Source: Gnetum montanum
Taxonomy: Eukaryota > Streptophyta > Gnetopsida > Gnetales > Gnetaceae
Direction of reading: 5' to 3'
DNA: 64,000 nt
Assembly: GCA_015680685.1 (NCBI GenBank)
Contig: MNCI01010765.1
Location: forward strand, 44,825-108,824
In this document: positions 37,936 through 50,170 of the stretch, one piece after another
Layout of the letters: each line of letters opens with the position of its first letter
Numbering within the stretch: position 1 is the first letter of the stretch
Notes under the pieces: model-generated
Seen by the model: only the letters and a program-made list of their open reading frames with translations
The model's database searches: none
What the model was told of the DNA's origin: nothing
Made by a program: the position numbers and the translations under genes

Positions 37936-38800
37936 GTAATTATTTTTTGATAACTTTTACGTTGAGTGGTGTGTAGGGGTGAGGAGATCTATGACTTGAC
38001 TCCTTCACATCATCTTCCTCTCCTTCAAATGGTAGGTCAGCCCAGGCTAGGCTCTCATTAGTCATTTCGACTTGTTCGTGAATTTGGACATGGGTTTGAT
38101 CTTTGAGCATTTTGATCTCTGAACCCTATTCTTCCTCGATGTTATTGATGATTCTAGGAGTTATTTCATCACCATGTATTATTACCTCTATCCCTGCATA
38201 AGGTAGATGTATCTCTTGGTGTATCGGTGATGAAACTGCCCTCAGTTGGGCTAGCCAAGACCTCCCTAGAATCAGGTTGAAGCTGGGCATTTCCTCGATG
38301 ACAATAAACGTGGCGTCTACTGGGAACTAGTCTCCTACCATGAAATTGATATGTACCATCCCTTTGACTTGAACTCATGCCCTGTTGAATGAATTTAGGC
38401 ACGATGTCATCGTAGGACTGATCTGTATCCACTATAGGATAAGGGATGACATTTGTAGCCGCACCATCATCAACGTGCACCCTCTGGATCCGATGTTGAC
38501 CAACCCGGATGGTGATGAACATGGATTCTATTTTCACTTGACCTTTCTTAGGATCATCTTTGATGGATTCATCATGAAAGGTCAGTGGGGTAGGTTTAGA
38601 TCGCTCAGCGGTGGGGGGAAACATGACAGCATGTATCGCTTCCTCTTCCACTGGTAAGCTTTCATCCATAGGTATGAACGTCAGCATACGGACCATAGCC
38701 TCATGGTGCTTTTGAGATATCATAAGCAAGTCATAGAGGCTCAATGTTGTGTTCTTTTGTTTTAGAGCCTACTTAACTTGCGTAAATGCGTCGAGGAGGT
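37936..38800 (-). pseudogene. pro: Protease of inner element (broken)
   Basis: Aspartic protease that would cut the polyprotein. The active-site region is visible near 38490-38440 as RVHVDDGAATNVIPY, which has DDGA where many retroviral-type proteases have D(S/T)G(A/S). Upstream are SLYDLLMISQKHHEAMVRML and SMFITIRVGQHRI, which match the outer element's protease. After a frameshift the sequence EMPSFNLILG-type and IHQEIHLPYAG can still be followed in another frame down to about 37960. It is inactive through frameshift and stops. Confidence 0.8.
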
Positions 38801-41735
38801 CCCGCTCTCTGCTGGGTGGCTTGTCCGCCATTTCTTCTTCCATTCGCCCGAAGAGACGAATTTCGCGAGGTGGAATAGCGTCGATCGGAGAGTTGTATTT
38901 CTTTCTGCCAAGGAGAGGTAGCTATGTTTCTGTACCTTTGTCTTGCCCAGGAGGTGCAGCCAAAGGTGCAGAAGCTAGGGGTCTGGGCTTAGCAAACCCT
39001 AGCGTAGAGCGATCTTTAGTTGCGTTAATTGACGCATATCCTTCCTTTTTTTTATTGGATGATAGTTGATGGTTTTGGTTAGAGGCTCGCCCCTACGTAA
39101 AAGGGGTAGCTAGTGGTTTTTGTACCCTAAGGATAAAAGGAACCTTAGGAGTAGGTGTGGGCATGACCGTGGCTTTATTGTTAATGTGAGACTGAGTTAT
39201 AGTTTGAGAGGGTGTCTGAATAACAAAGGGTGGCCTCGAGGCGCTGCTAACTACTGATGAAGAACTCACCTCCTAGGGTGAACTGATAGGTACATGTAAC
39301 ACAAAGAGTTGTTTAGGTGGTACCTTCCTCTCATTATCCGTACTTACCATGTTGATGGTGTACATTGCATTATTTGCATTTAACGGATCTTTGTACACAT
39401 GCATCGCCTGGTTTTCGGGGCATGTTGGACTACTACTGTCAAATTTCAAAGAACCATCATCAATCATGCATTGAATATCATCCTTCAACACCCAGCAATA
39501 ATCGATTTCATGACCACATAACTAGTGGTAGTCACAAAAATGGTCTAGCCTAAAAGACTTAGGGACTGGCGGTTCGTTGGGTAGAGCTAACGAAGGATTC
39601 TTTAGCAATTCACAATGGCGCCTATGATGCTGCAGAGCTTCTTCGGATACTTTTTTGTTTTGAATATATCCTACTCCTAATAATTGTTTTAGCAGTTCTG
39701 AATGCTTTATAGGCAGAGCTGTATATTTTAAATGATCTTTACGCTCGAAGTTTGGTTTTGATTGTGAGGGTTTTTCAGGGGCAAGTGCTTCTTGGCTGGT
39801 GCTGCTTGCACTAGTCGTGGTCTCCGCAGGCGCTGTGAGTGCCTTCTTGTTAGTCTTGTTTTTGGTGCCCTCGACCAGCGTAGCTACTATCGTCGTTGTT
39901 GTCTTACCTTTGTATTTACCCTTATTGTTGGCATTCTTATAAGCCACATATGTTGGGTCTTTGCTAGCCTCCACAGCATCTTGGATGCTCTTAGTTTGCG
40001 TGAAATCTTGACTCAGGGAGCGAGGGGAAAGGCAGTATAGTTTATACTTGATGAATTCGTTAACTGCTCCTTTGAAAATAGCCAACAGATGGGCTTCCGC
40101 GATAGGCTCACAGATTTCATTCAGAGTAGTGCTCCATCAGTGTATAAATTTCTGGACTGGCTCGAGCGGGTCTTGTTTCACTCTCATAAGTTGGTCTAAC
40201 ATGACTTCTAGCTTTAAATTGTATTTAAAGTGAGTCACAAATTGTGTTAGGAGCTCTTCCAAGGTTGAGATGGAAGAGCAAGGGAGTGCTTGATACTAAT
40301 CCAAGGCCTTACCTACCAGAGACATTACAAAGACACGGATAATCATATGGGGCCATTGTTGTAGTAGTAAGGATTCAGACCTAAAGGTAACGAGATGAGC
40401 ATTAGGATCACCTTCCCCGTTGTATTTAGTAAAATGGGGCAAAGACATCCCTGGAGGCAATGATAGCATGGGGACTACTGGGCTGATGGGATCATCATGG
40501 TAGAATTCCATGACCTGTATCGTATCAGAGCCAGTAGCTTTAAGGTGCTTAACTTCCTCAGTGAGGGTATGAATAAGCAAAAAAGCTTGATCCAAACTTG
40601 TTGATGATGAAGTTGGCGCTAGAGGAGTAGGGGGTTGGACTGAAACAGCGATGCCAAACAATGGGAAGGGAGTGATAGCTTGGCTAACAGATGGTGCAAT
40701 GGGGATTGTCCCCACAGACAGAGCTGCTTGTGAAACCCATCACCCGATAGGCTATGCGAAAAAATTGGTCGTCGCTGGATGTGTAGGATGGAGAGTGTAG
40801 GGATGTTGTGCAGTTACCTATGGGACATGTGTGATAGATGTAGCTAATGGTTTCACACCGTAGAATGTAGATTGATTATGTTGTGCAACAGGTGTGATCC
40901 ACTGACTAGCCATGGGTTGTTGAACAGATCGTTGCGATTGAATGGTGGCTGCGATCTGTTGCCTTGTAATGGGCTGTGACGATAAGGTTTGCATTGAATT
41001 TTGCACTGGGCAGGTTATAGGCGTGGTATGGACCTGCAGTTGGGGAATGAAATGGGGTGCAGTAGACGTAGGTATCACCGACGGAATACTGATTACATGT
41101 GGCAAGGGGATTACTCCCATGTTATTTTTGGATGGCATTTGTACCTGCAAGACTGAGGATTGTGTGATGGCCTACGAGACGATGGGAATATGTGTTTGGG
41201 TGATCATAGTTGGGTTGAGATGGGTAGCTTCTCCGGTGAGAGAATTAAACAGGGGATTCACGTATGTATGAGGGCTAAGGGTATGGTATGAATCTGCGTG
41301 TTCAGACTGAGCTGCGAATTCATCTTCCTCCTCCTCCTTGTTTTGAGGTTCTAGAATAGACTATGTAGTCCGATTCTTAGCCATAGCTAGTTGGGACAGA
41401 AGTTCATGATAATGATCGGTCAGGGGGATGATGTCATATGTAGTAGAAATGAAGTCTTGAACCCCTCTGTGGATCAGCTCGTAATTTTGTTTTGCTTCTA
41501 TCTTGGCTCGGCTAAGGGCAAGATTTGCCTAGATCTTGATGCAAATGAAATTATACTCTTCAGGAGTTAAGATGATGAGTGAAGGATCCTTGCCCTGTAA
41601 TCGCAATGAACAATGCGACGGTCCCTGAGGTCCTATCACGCTAAAAGCTGATTCAGGAATGGTAATGGAATTTATAGTTAGGGCACTCGAGTCAGTGGCG
41701 ATCATAGCAGCAGTGGTTGCATGTGCAAAATCCAT
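38801..41735 (-). pseudogene. gag: gag of inner element (broken)
   Basis: Structural protein remnant. It starts at 41735 (MDFAHATTAAMIATD), collinear with the outer gag start. A proline- and glutamine-rich stretch (41150-40818) is followed by the gag core: EVKHLKATGSDTIQVMEFYHDD, NGEGDPNAHLVTFR (40715-40296), VKQDPLEPVQKFIH and LLAIFKGAVNEFIKYKLYCL (near 40080). A basic linker with NNKGKYKGKTTT follows. A decayed knuckle-like FCDYH...GHEIDYC is near 39530, and the connector to protease runs to about 38800. At least four stops or frame changes break it. Confidence 0.85.
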
Positions 41736-41958
41736 CTCTCAGGTAGATCGATGGCAACAACGAAAAGGTTTAAAAGGCGATGGTAAAACAAAGTTATGAT
41801 TTGGCTTTCTACCCTGTAGGACTCCAAAGGAGTCATTACTATGACCAATCTAGACCACACGATTTTGTAAACTTTCCTAGAGGTATTACATTTACGTTTT
41901 GTGAATGTGGGTACGGATTGCTTATAGGGCTACCTGTAGAATACGGATCAGAGTTTCA

Positions 41959-41977
41959 GGCCCTCCTTCTAGCACCA
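41959..41977 (-). other. Primer-binding site of inner element
   Basis: On the minus strand this reads TGGTGCTAGAAGGAGGGCC, identical to the outer element's site at 22082-22100. It lies just inside the 5' LTR, which helps set the LTR end near 41984. Confidence 0.7.
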
Positions 41978-41983
41978 GAAAAC

Positions 41984-43592
41984 TGTAACGACAAAAAACA
42001 TCAGTCGCTGGAAATACCGAGTGAAGATCTGTGTACACAGTCTTTACCACAGATCCATGCGAGGGCCATGCTAGAGAAAACGAATCCGAGGTGCCCTGAA
42101 CGGTCTTATTGATTAGACAGGGACTTACTTAATCAGTAAATTGTCAAATATCGTGATAATATATGTATTATATATATATTCCACCAAATGAATTAATTCG
42201 ATGAATCATAGAAGGAGTAGAAAAAATGTAAAGAACTTGAAATAATGACAACGTCAATGCGAGAGGAAAGATTAGATTCTGAGATCTATGTTTTGACTGA
42301 AAAGCTGAATATATTGCATATAGCATTCCAATGGTAGACTTTGCTTATCTTTGTGTGAATCATACACAAAACAATGAGGAAAATGTCCAAAAAGGAGTAC
42401 AGAATGAAGTTTGATCTACCTCGTAAGCCAAAAGAGGAATGCAAGGAAGGTCAAGCCTAGATGTCTGTCGATCAATTGTTTCTAATCAATAGACCTTGCT
42501 AATTGTACCAGATGATCTCTCGATCTCTGATCTGCTCCTTTTGCCTTTGGTAATCTTTGCTCAAAGCTACCAATGATCACCAATGAAGAGGATAGTGTTT
42601 TCACTGAAAGACTAATCGCTCCTGCCACCAATGCTCCTGCTGCCAATGCTCAAACAATCTCCCCCCTCCTCTTTTTTACCAACTGGAGTATTTATAGGTT
42701 CAGTATCATGTGGAGAAGGCACGGCCCTGATGACACGTGTCTCGAACTTTCAAAGTGTCATTGACTTGGTAAATTTTATGTTGAAACTGGTCATGTTGCA
42801 TCATGTTTTAGGGGAGAGAGGTGAAATACACTGTAAACCACTCCTGCTGAAGCTGCCTCATGATTACGCTATGATACGCTGATAAGCATATTGCTACGTA
42901 TGGATAGCAGGTGTGTGTCTAGTACTGCCTTAGCTGATTTTATGCTACATTACGCTAGTTTATGCTACGTAGCGTAGCCAAGCGTAATGTAATGAATTCT
43001 ATAGGGGTTACACTTATTTATGCTGCAGAGCATAATAGAACGTGAAAGTGGTTAACTCAAGCTGCTTTGCGCTTATTTACGCAGGAAAGCGTAATGGAGC
43101 ATAAAAATAGTCAACCTCACAATAAGTTATGCTTGTTTACGCTTCGTAGTGTAATAAGTGTAAAGTGACCAGTCTATAGAAAAAAGAAGTCAATCTGCCG
43201 CACTCCTTTGGACTCTAACTTTGAGTTCCTCGAGGCTTATTACGCTGCTCTGCGTAATGGAGTGTAAATTCAGTCCTAAACAAAAGACTTGGTGGAATAT
43301 GAGACAATTCGTAGTCCGTTGTTTAGGCCTTAAACTTTGTTGAATTCACTGAAGCAAGTTACCTTCTAATATCAAGCTACATTAAGCAGAGTTACGCCGA
43401 GCTTCATCACACTATGTTGCATAATGTGGCATAAAGAGAGAAAATAAAACAAAGTTAGAACTTGTAAGAAACTTGGAGACTTGGTGTTGCGCGCCTCTTT
43501 GCCTTGTTCTATCTTTTGGATTTCTATTGCAAACTTTTGCCCAAATCATGCATCTTCACCCTAGGCCAATTCACAATTTTCACGATGTTTCA
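41984..43592 (-). repeat. 5' LTR of inner element
   Basis: It matches the copy at 25353-26926 from about 42009 to the end. The 25 bases nearest the primer site have no clear partner in the other copy, so that end is uncertain. It has the same dispersed TACGCT/AGCGTA motifs. The plus-strand end GATGTTTCA is at 43592, and outer-element sequence resumes right after. Confidence 0.85.
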
Positions 43593-44913
43593 ACCCTGAC
43601 CTGCTCCATTTGTAATATGTGTCCCAAAACGTCCCGATCAAGCTCCAATGGTTTTCCCATGACCTTTGCGAGAACACCTTGCTAACAGACTTACTAGGGA
43701 ACAGTTGGAAAAATAATGTTGAAGTCTTGAATTAGGGCCACCGAAACCCACTCCCTTAAATGCTTTACCTATGTCTTTGACAACTGATGAGCCGAGCACA
43801 AGCCATGAAAACAAAAAATCAGTAATGCCAGATACATCAAACCCAACCACCACATTAGACCAGACGAAAACCATTTCACAAGAGATACAACTGTTGGGTC
43901 CAATGGATCAAGTCTCAACCAGCAAGAGCACACCAAATAGTAAAGACTTGGCCAATGCCCTAACTCAGGTCACATAGGCACTTAAACAAAAAAATACATC
44001 TTTAAGCTTGTATGACCTCATGTTGACTTCTCAAGTTTATCATGAAGCCTTAGTATGTATGTTAACATCGATCCTGGTTAGTGAAGACTTGCCCGCAAAT
44101 GAACCTTCCATTCATGTGGTAATGTCCCCATATCAAGGATCAAGAGATACATCACTAAGCTTCAACATGGATAATATAAAAATAGATGAAAAAATAGGAA
44201 GAGTCACCACTGCACCCATGTTCATAACTATACAAGTAAATCAATTTAAAATACATTGGGTGCATGTAGATGACGGAGCAACCATGAACATAGTACCATA
44301 CCCCGTCATCGAACAATTAGGACTAATTGAACAAATTAAACCAACTTTCATGACATTCCTGAAATCGTTCAGTGGATCACGTGTGGTTGTTAAAGGAATA
44401 CTAACTTTGGATTTCATAGTAGGGGACCGGTTCCCCACGTCAGCTGAATTTGTAGTCGTAGACGAGATGCCTAGTTTTAACTTGATATTGGGATGACCAT
44501 GGTTAGCCCAATTAAAGGTGGTATCTTCATCCATCCACCAAGAGATTCACTTACCCTATGAAGGTGGTGAAATCATTATACACAGTGATGTAGCTACACC
44601 TAACACCTCTACACACATAGGCATAAACCAAGGCTCAAAGGTCGAATTCGATGAGCCTAAACAAGATGACACTACTCTCGAGCTTAAACAGGATGTCACA
44701 CCCATTGGCAACCAAAATGATAACCAATCTCCAAACCATGATCTCCCAGAAGATATGGAAACATTACAAAATGTGGAAACATCAGAGCATGTTGACATAG
44801 GAGTCATTCCCCCAGACGTCTCAGGGTTAGAATTACCATTTAACATAATTAGTGAAGAAGATGTTGAATATACAATTACACCAACATGCCCAACACACCA
44901 TATCAATCTTTGA
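43593..44913 (+). pseudogene. pro: gag-protease of outer element, 3' part (broken)
   Basis: Continuation of the outer polyprotein after the nested insertion. An open piece at 43771-43977 ends in the gag-protease connector. From 44008 the protease region runs SLYDLMLTSQVYHEALVCML, then PMFITIQVNQFKIHWVHVDDGA (active-site region near 44265) and VVDEMPSFNLILG. A stop at 44494 separates this from SSSIHQEIHLPYEGGEIIIH at 44518-44913. It is collinear with the inner protease, which confirms the assignment. Confidence 0.85.
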
Positions 44914-44937
44914 AAATTAAAGAAGCTACTCAACCGT

Positions 44938-45240
44938 TAAATCTGAAATGACGTTAAACTACACTTGTCCGAAATGACGTTAAACTACTACTCGCCCTAA
45001 ATGACGTTAAACTACCACTCGTCTGAAATGACGTTAAACTACCACTGATCCAAAATGACGTTAAACTACCACTCATTCGAAATGACGTTAAACTACCACT
45101 CATCTAAAATGATGTTAAACTACCACTCGTCTGAAATGACATTAAACTACTACTCGTCCGAAATGACGTTAAACTACTATTGTCCAAAAAGACATTAAAA
45201 TACCAACTATTTGCAATGACATAAAACTAGCCACGATCAA
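44938..45240. repeat. 27-bp minisatellite CCGAAATGACGTTAAAC
   Basis: Roughly ten tandem units of about 27 bp with core CCGAAATGACGTTAAACTAC, followed by looser CCCGAAATGGCCTTAAA copies to about 45400. The same core is found at the other end of this spacer and at both ends of the inner element's spacer. Confidence 0.85.
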
Positions 45241-45899
45241 GAATGACCAATTTATTTTAAAACCCACCGAAATAGTTTAAATCTCTCTTGTTTTCTTGTG
45301 GCCCGAAATGGCCTTAAAATAGAACACCATTGCTAAATCTCGTCATGATTTTAAATTAACATGCATGGCCTGAAATGGCCTTAAACTAGAGCATTTCTAG
45401 TTTACAAAACCTTGTTAAAGTTGTTATTATTTATCTTATGTAAGTTGCACTCTTCTTTTCAAGTTTTGAACAACACTTATTGTTTAAATTCATCAATTGC
45501 AATTCCAATTTATGCACGTGTGCACGGAAACAAAAATGAAATGAAATAAAAAATTTTAAAATCCACTAAAAACACAAATATGCATTACCAATAGGGCAAA
45601 AGAATTCTGTCTTATTATACCATTCATGTTACATCCATTTTTACACAAGTTAAAACAACAGAAACAACAAAAAAATTGACAGAGCTAGCCATAAAAACTA
45701 AGCATCAGCGCTAGGAGGTGGTCGATCCCCAAATCTCTCTACATCATTGGCTCTTGCTCCATTAGGGCCCGCTCCATCATCTCCATGATCCTATAAAAAA
45801 AACACAGAAAAAATGATTAAGTTAATAAACATAAATCAAAAAACTTAAAACAAAAAAATAATAATAATAAAAAACATTAAAACAATACAAGATATTCAC

Positions 45900-48380
45900 G
45901 ATAAGGCCATTGACTCACATTGGTGTGGAGCCATAAACTCATGCTGGTGTGGGGCCATAGATTCACAATGATTTGGTCATGAACTCACACCTATGTACTA
46001 GAAATAAGAATACTCACGCTGCACTATATGGTAAACCAAAACTCACACTGAAAACAGAAGGCTCTACTCACGCTAAAGGTGTAGAAACTCATGCTAAGTA
46101 TCAAGGTTAAATTAGTAATGTTGAGTTTCAACAACAATACCACCGCTCACGCTACCCAAATTAGAGGCCTAAGTCATGTTGATTTTGGTTCAATAGCCCA
46201 TGCTGCCAAGTTGAGACCTAACTCATGCCAACAGATGTTTACAATACTCACGCTTGATAGCCCAAACCGAAAAACTCATGCTACAATAGAAACGAGGGCA
46301 AAAACTCATGCTCACATGGCACACAAGATGGAAAAAACTTAAGATAAAATAAAAATAATTCATAATAGTGCCGTAAGGCCCAACTCACGCTATGCCCATA
46401 AACACGGACACCCACATGTGCTATTCACACCAATACTAAGGTACACTCACGCCACAACTTAGGGGATGCATAATCTATGCACGCTAGATTATGCACATTA
46501 GTTTAACTGTGGGAATTCAAGCCACTCGCGCTTATGCCAATACTCAATTGAATGTTATTTCTCAAGAATTCCCATTTGACCAGTGGAATAAACTCATGCT
46601 TACGTTTTGCTCCAAAATACACTGCCATGGCATCATAACATGTGATTTTCAACATCAATATTTTATCGTTGGACTAGATAAAATATATATTTTACACATA
46701 GATGAATCAGCGTAATAAATAACCAATTTAATAAAGTACGGTGTCAATTTCCTTTTATATAAAATCAATATATTGGCCATATAAGGTGATTTATCCCAAT
46801 TGTATAATGTTATATAAAAGGTTGTGTTAAATTACTTTAATGGACTAAAATTATTTTAAACTAAAAGTTCCAGTATTTACTAAACATCACCTGATAAATT
46901 ACACACTATATATTTTTATTGCCCATAACGATGCTTAGAATTAAAGGCTTTGATCAAAAAGCCTTCCCCGTTACTTGTAAATCATGATGCTTACCATGTT
47001 TTCATTTCGCTAGTACACTGATGTTGGAGATAATCTTAACTTGTAAAAAATGACCAATTCCTCTCCTGTTTTTAACCAAAACTTGAGTCGCTCACATAGT
47101 GTACACGAAGGCAGGCATTAGTATTCATTCAAAATAAAAAAAATTGTTGAATATGGGAAAACCAAACTACTCAAGCTAATATGGGAAAACCAAACTACTC
47201 ATGCTGATATTGAAAACCAAAGTACTCACGCTGATACTGAAAGACTACTCACATTGATATTGGAAACCAAACTACTCACGTTGATACTGAAAGCTTGTAC
47301 TCACACTCATGAAAATACTCACACTGAAATATTCACCCACGATGATGATTGGGTCGAAGACTTATGTTGCCTATGATCCTGTAATCACCCTCACACTGAT
47401 TTTTGCCCATTATTCATACATATTTTAACTACATAAACTCATGCTAACACTGGGATAGGCACTCATACTAAATGGAGCCAAGAAATACCCATGATCTCAA
47501 AACCAGGCATTGAAACCTTCATGTACAAGTCCTGGAACTGCAACTAACACTAGGAACACAAACCCTGCAATTCATGGTAGGGAAAACAACCAAAAAAAAT
47601 TGCAAAAACCCTAGCCCTCCTAAAAATTGTAAAAATAGAATACACCTACAAATATGGCTTTGGTTGTCATTCATGCCGCCTATGGACACACATCACTTAC
47701 GCTCATAAATAAAAATGATCAGGCCCCAAGAAAATGCAAATCAGGGACAACACAGTCCAGCAATTAGCCACTCACATTAAGGAAATTAAATCACTCTGGA
47801 AGCCACTCCAACCATCACACCAAAAGAAACACAACACAAAATCTGCTCACGCTTAGAGAATCCCACTAAAAACCCATGCTAAATGAGCCACATGTCATGA
47901 AGGCAAGAATTCACACTAAAGAAGGCCAACTCACATTGGTGAGGGTGACCTAAACTAAGAGCTCCAAATGCCAGATTCAAATAGAACACAATGGGACGTA
48001 GTAAATAAATCAAAACAGCTAAAGAAATTATCTAGACATACCAAAGTCCACGACTCTAATGACTCACGCTGCTTCCCATTCCTGGAACAAAAACAACAAA
48101 AAAAATGGAAAACAAAAATAGAGAGAGGAAACTAACTTGTCAGGGGTTCCCATCCATGAAGAAACCCTCAGTTGTGGAAGACGTTGAAGTAGTTCTTCCC
48201 CTTCGAACGGCAAGCTTGCTTGCTTCTTCCCTTTCCTACGTTCCTATTTCTCTTGTCTCCCCATCTCTCTCACACTGCACATCTACTTGGGCATCACTGT
48301 CCTGGCTCACTCATGCTAACTACCATCACTGCCAAGTAACTCATGCTTTGAGGAAATTTGGGGGGGGGGGGGGACTCATG
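45900..48380. repeat. Dispersed CTCACGCT motif field
   Basis: Many copies of CTCACGCT, CTCATGCT or CTCACACT lie at irregular spacing, sometimes in longer local repeats such as CAAACTACTCACGTTGATA (47160-47290). The spacing is not constant, so it is not a simple tandem repeat. Confidence 0.7.
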
Positions 48381-48919
48381 CTGCTTGTCATGTTCAAATC
48401 ACTCACTCTTTCATCCCATCTTTCCCTTTGTATTGCCTATCCACATGTGGTGTATTTTCTCCATCCTTTATCTTTTTTTTTATTTTTATTTTAGTTTGTT
48501 TTCACTTTGTATCAATATGTTTCCAAGGTAAATAATTTCTTATGCATGTTTAAATATCCTTCTTTTGAAAAATATATGTATGGCTCAGGTATCTAAAAGC
48601 AAAATTAAAATAAAACGACAACACATACGAAAATTTTAAATTATGCATGGCCCGGTATAGCCTTAAACTACCACACATGGCTTGGTACAGCCTTAAATTG
48701 CCACACATGGTCCAATATGGCCTTAAACTACCATCCCCCAGCCCGATATGGCCTTAAACTGCCACACGTCCTGACATGACAGTAAACTACCCTTGGTGTA
48801 CCATCAGTTACATTTAAATGTAAAATCAATTTCTTAAGAAAAAAGAAAACTCACCCTCGCTGACATAGCTCCCTGTTTCATTGGTAGGAGCAAACACATG
48901 GATAGCAAGAAACTCTTCA

Positions 48920-50170
48920 TACCATTGTCTATCAATGGACCACATGGAGCAATTAAATAGGAAATCAATCTAGAGTCCATTGATTTAGACTCCCCAACAT
49001 ACAATAATTTAGTGGCATCAACCCAAGAAACATTAGATTGCTTTAAAGGAATGACAAAATCTTTGGACCTAGAAGCTGATAACATCATCGAAGATGCCCT
49101 AGCCAAAACCCCCATAACCACGTCAGATGACGAGGTTAAAATTTTAAAACTAAGTGCTCTATTAAATCCACAACTTACCAGTGACATAACTCAAGTGCTA
49201 AAAGACGACATGAAAGCATTCACTTGGTCTTACACTAATGTGCCTGGGCTCGACCCTCAAATAGTCTAGCATAACATTATACTTGATCCAAAACTAAGAC
49301 TAGTAAAATAAAAAGCACGCAAGGTCAAGCCTGAAGTAGCATTGGCAGTTCGCAATGAGATCATGAAGCTTTATCAAGCTAGCTTCATTCGAGCTCTGGA
49401 CTATGTTGATTGGGTATCTAACATGGTTATAGTCCCAAAGAAAAATGGGAGCACTCATCTATGTATTGACTTCCATGACCCCAATTTTGCAACCATAAAA
49501 GATGACTTCCCACTACCTAGCATCGATCAACTTGTTGATTCAACTACTGGGCATGCATTGTTATCCTTTATGGATGGATTTTTAGGATACAACCAGATTA
49601 GGATCAATCATGAACATCAACTCAGGACAACCTTTATGACACCATGGGGTACATTCTACTATACGATGATGCCATTCAATCTTAAGAATGCCAAGGCTAC
49701 GTATCAACGAGTGATGACATTCATCTTTAGTGATTACATGTTTAACTCACTCAATGACTATGTAGATGAAATTATGGTCAAATCAAAAATAACTAAGCAA
49801 CATGTACAAGATCTGGACTTGGTACTGAAACATTTTCTAAAATACGAGCTTAGACTCAACCCAAAGAAATGTGTCTTTGGGATCAAAACAGAAAAAATGC
49901 TTGGATTCATTGTATCTGAGATAGGGATACGAGTAGATCCAGATAAGGTTAAGGTGATAACAAATATGAAACCACCTAGAAACCTTACTAAACTTTGCGG
50001 TCTACAAGGTAGATTATAGTTTATTAGAAGTTTCGTTGAAAAAATGACGGACAAGTTGAGGCCTATGTAGCACTTATTACACAAGAATGTCCATTTTAAA
50101 TGGACTCCATAGTGCCAAGAAGCCTTTGACAACATCAAAAAAGCACTAGCTCAACTACCAATAGTTCATC
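48920..50170 (+). pseudogene. Reverse transcriptase of outer element (broken, YVDE)
   Basis: RT of the outer element. A linker from about 48920 is collinear with the inner element. Open pieces follow at 49012-49269 (DMKAFTWSYTNVPGLDPQIV) and 49342-50019: AVRNEIMKLYQA, VPKKNG, FPLPSIDQLVD, LLSFMDGF with the first catalytic Asp, TPWGTFYYTMMPFNLKN. The catalytic box reads YVDE instead of YVDD, which should abolish polymerisation. Stops at 49267, 49309 and 50017 interrupt the frame. Confidence 0.9.

Larger units (their letters stand above)
25353..43592 (-). mobile_element. Inner Tat-type Ty3/gypsy LTR retrotransposon, degenerate
   Basis: A minus-strand element nested in the gag of the outer one. 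Two LTRs of about 1.57 kb match each other. Between them, reading leftwards from 41977, come primer-binding site, gag, protease, a 6.3-kb spacer, RT, RNase H, second RNase H, integrase and polypurine tract. It is a relative of the outer element: same primer site, same gag start, same spacer motifs. The left boundary is uncertain by a few tens of bases and I could not confirm a clean target duplication. All reading frames are interrupted. Confidence 0.85.
44914..48919 (+). other. Protease-RT spacer of outer element
   Basis: Four kilobases with no supported gene, in the position of the Ogre-type intron or spacer. It opens with a 27-bp minisatellite (44938-45240). At about 45900-48380 it is dotted with CTCACGCT or CTCATGCT copies every few tens of bases. 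A run of 15 G lies at 48359-48373, and a set of GGCCTTAAACTACCA motifs follows at about 48650-48790, just before RT. The open frames at 46091 and 48105 have no recognisable product. Confidence 0.65.

Noticed and set aside
38385-39069. Plus-strand open frames at 38385 and 38749
   Set aside because: They are shadows of the inner element's gag-protease, which is readable on the minus strand and collinear with the outer element.
44241-44933. Minus-strand open frames at 44241 and 44556
   Set aside because: They are antisense to the outer element's protease region, which has clear family motifs on the plus strand.
48105-48494. Open frame MENKNRERKLTCQGFPS
   Set aside because: It crosses a 15-G run and a low-complexity tail, has no domain, and lies in the protease-RT spacer without support from the inner element.
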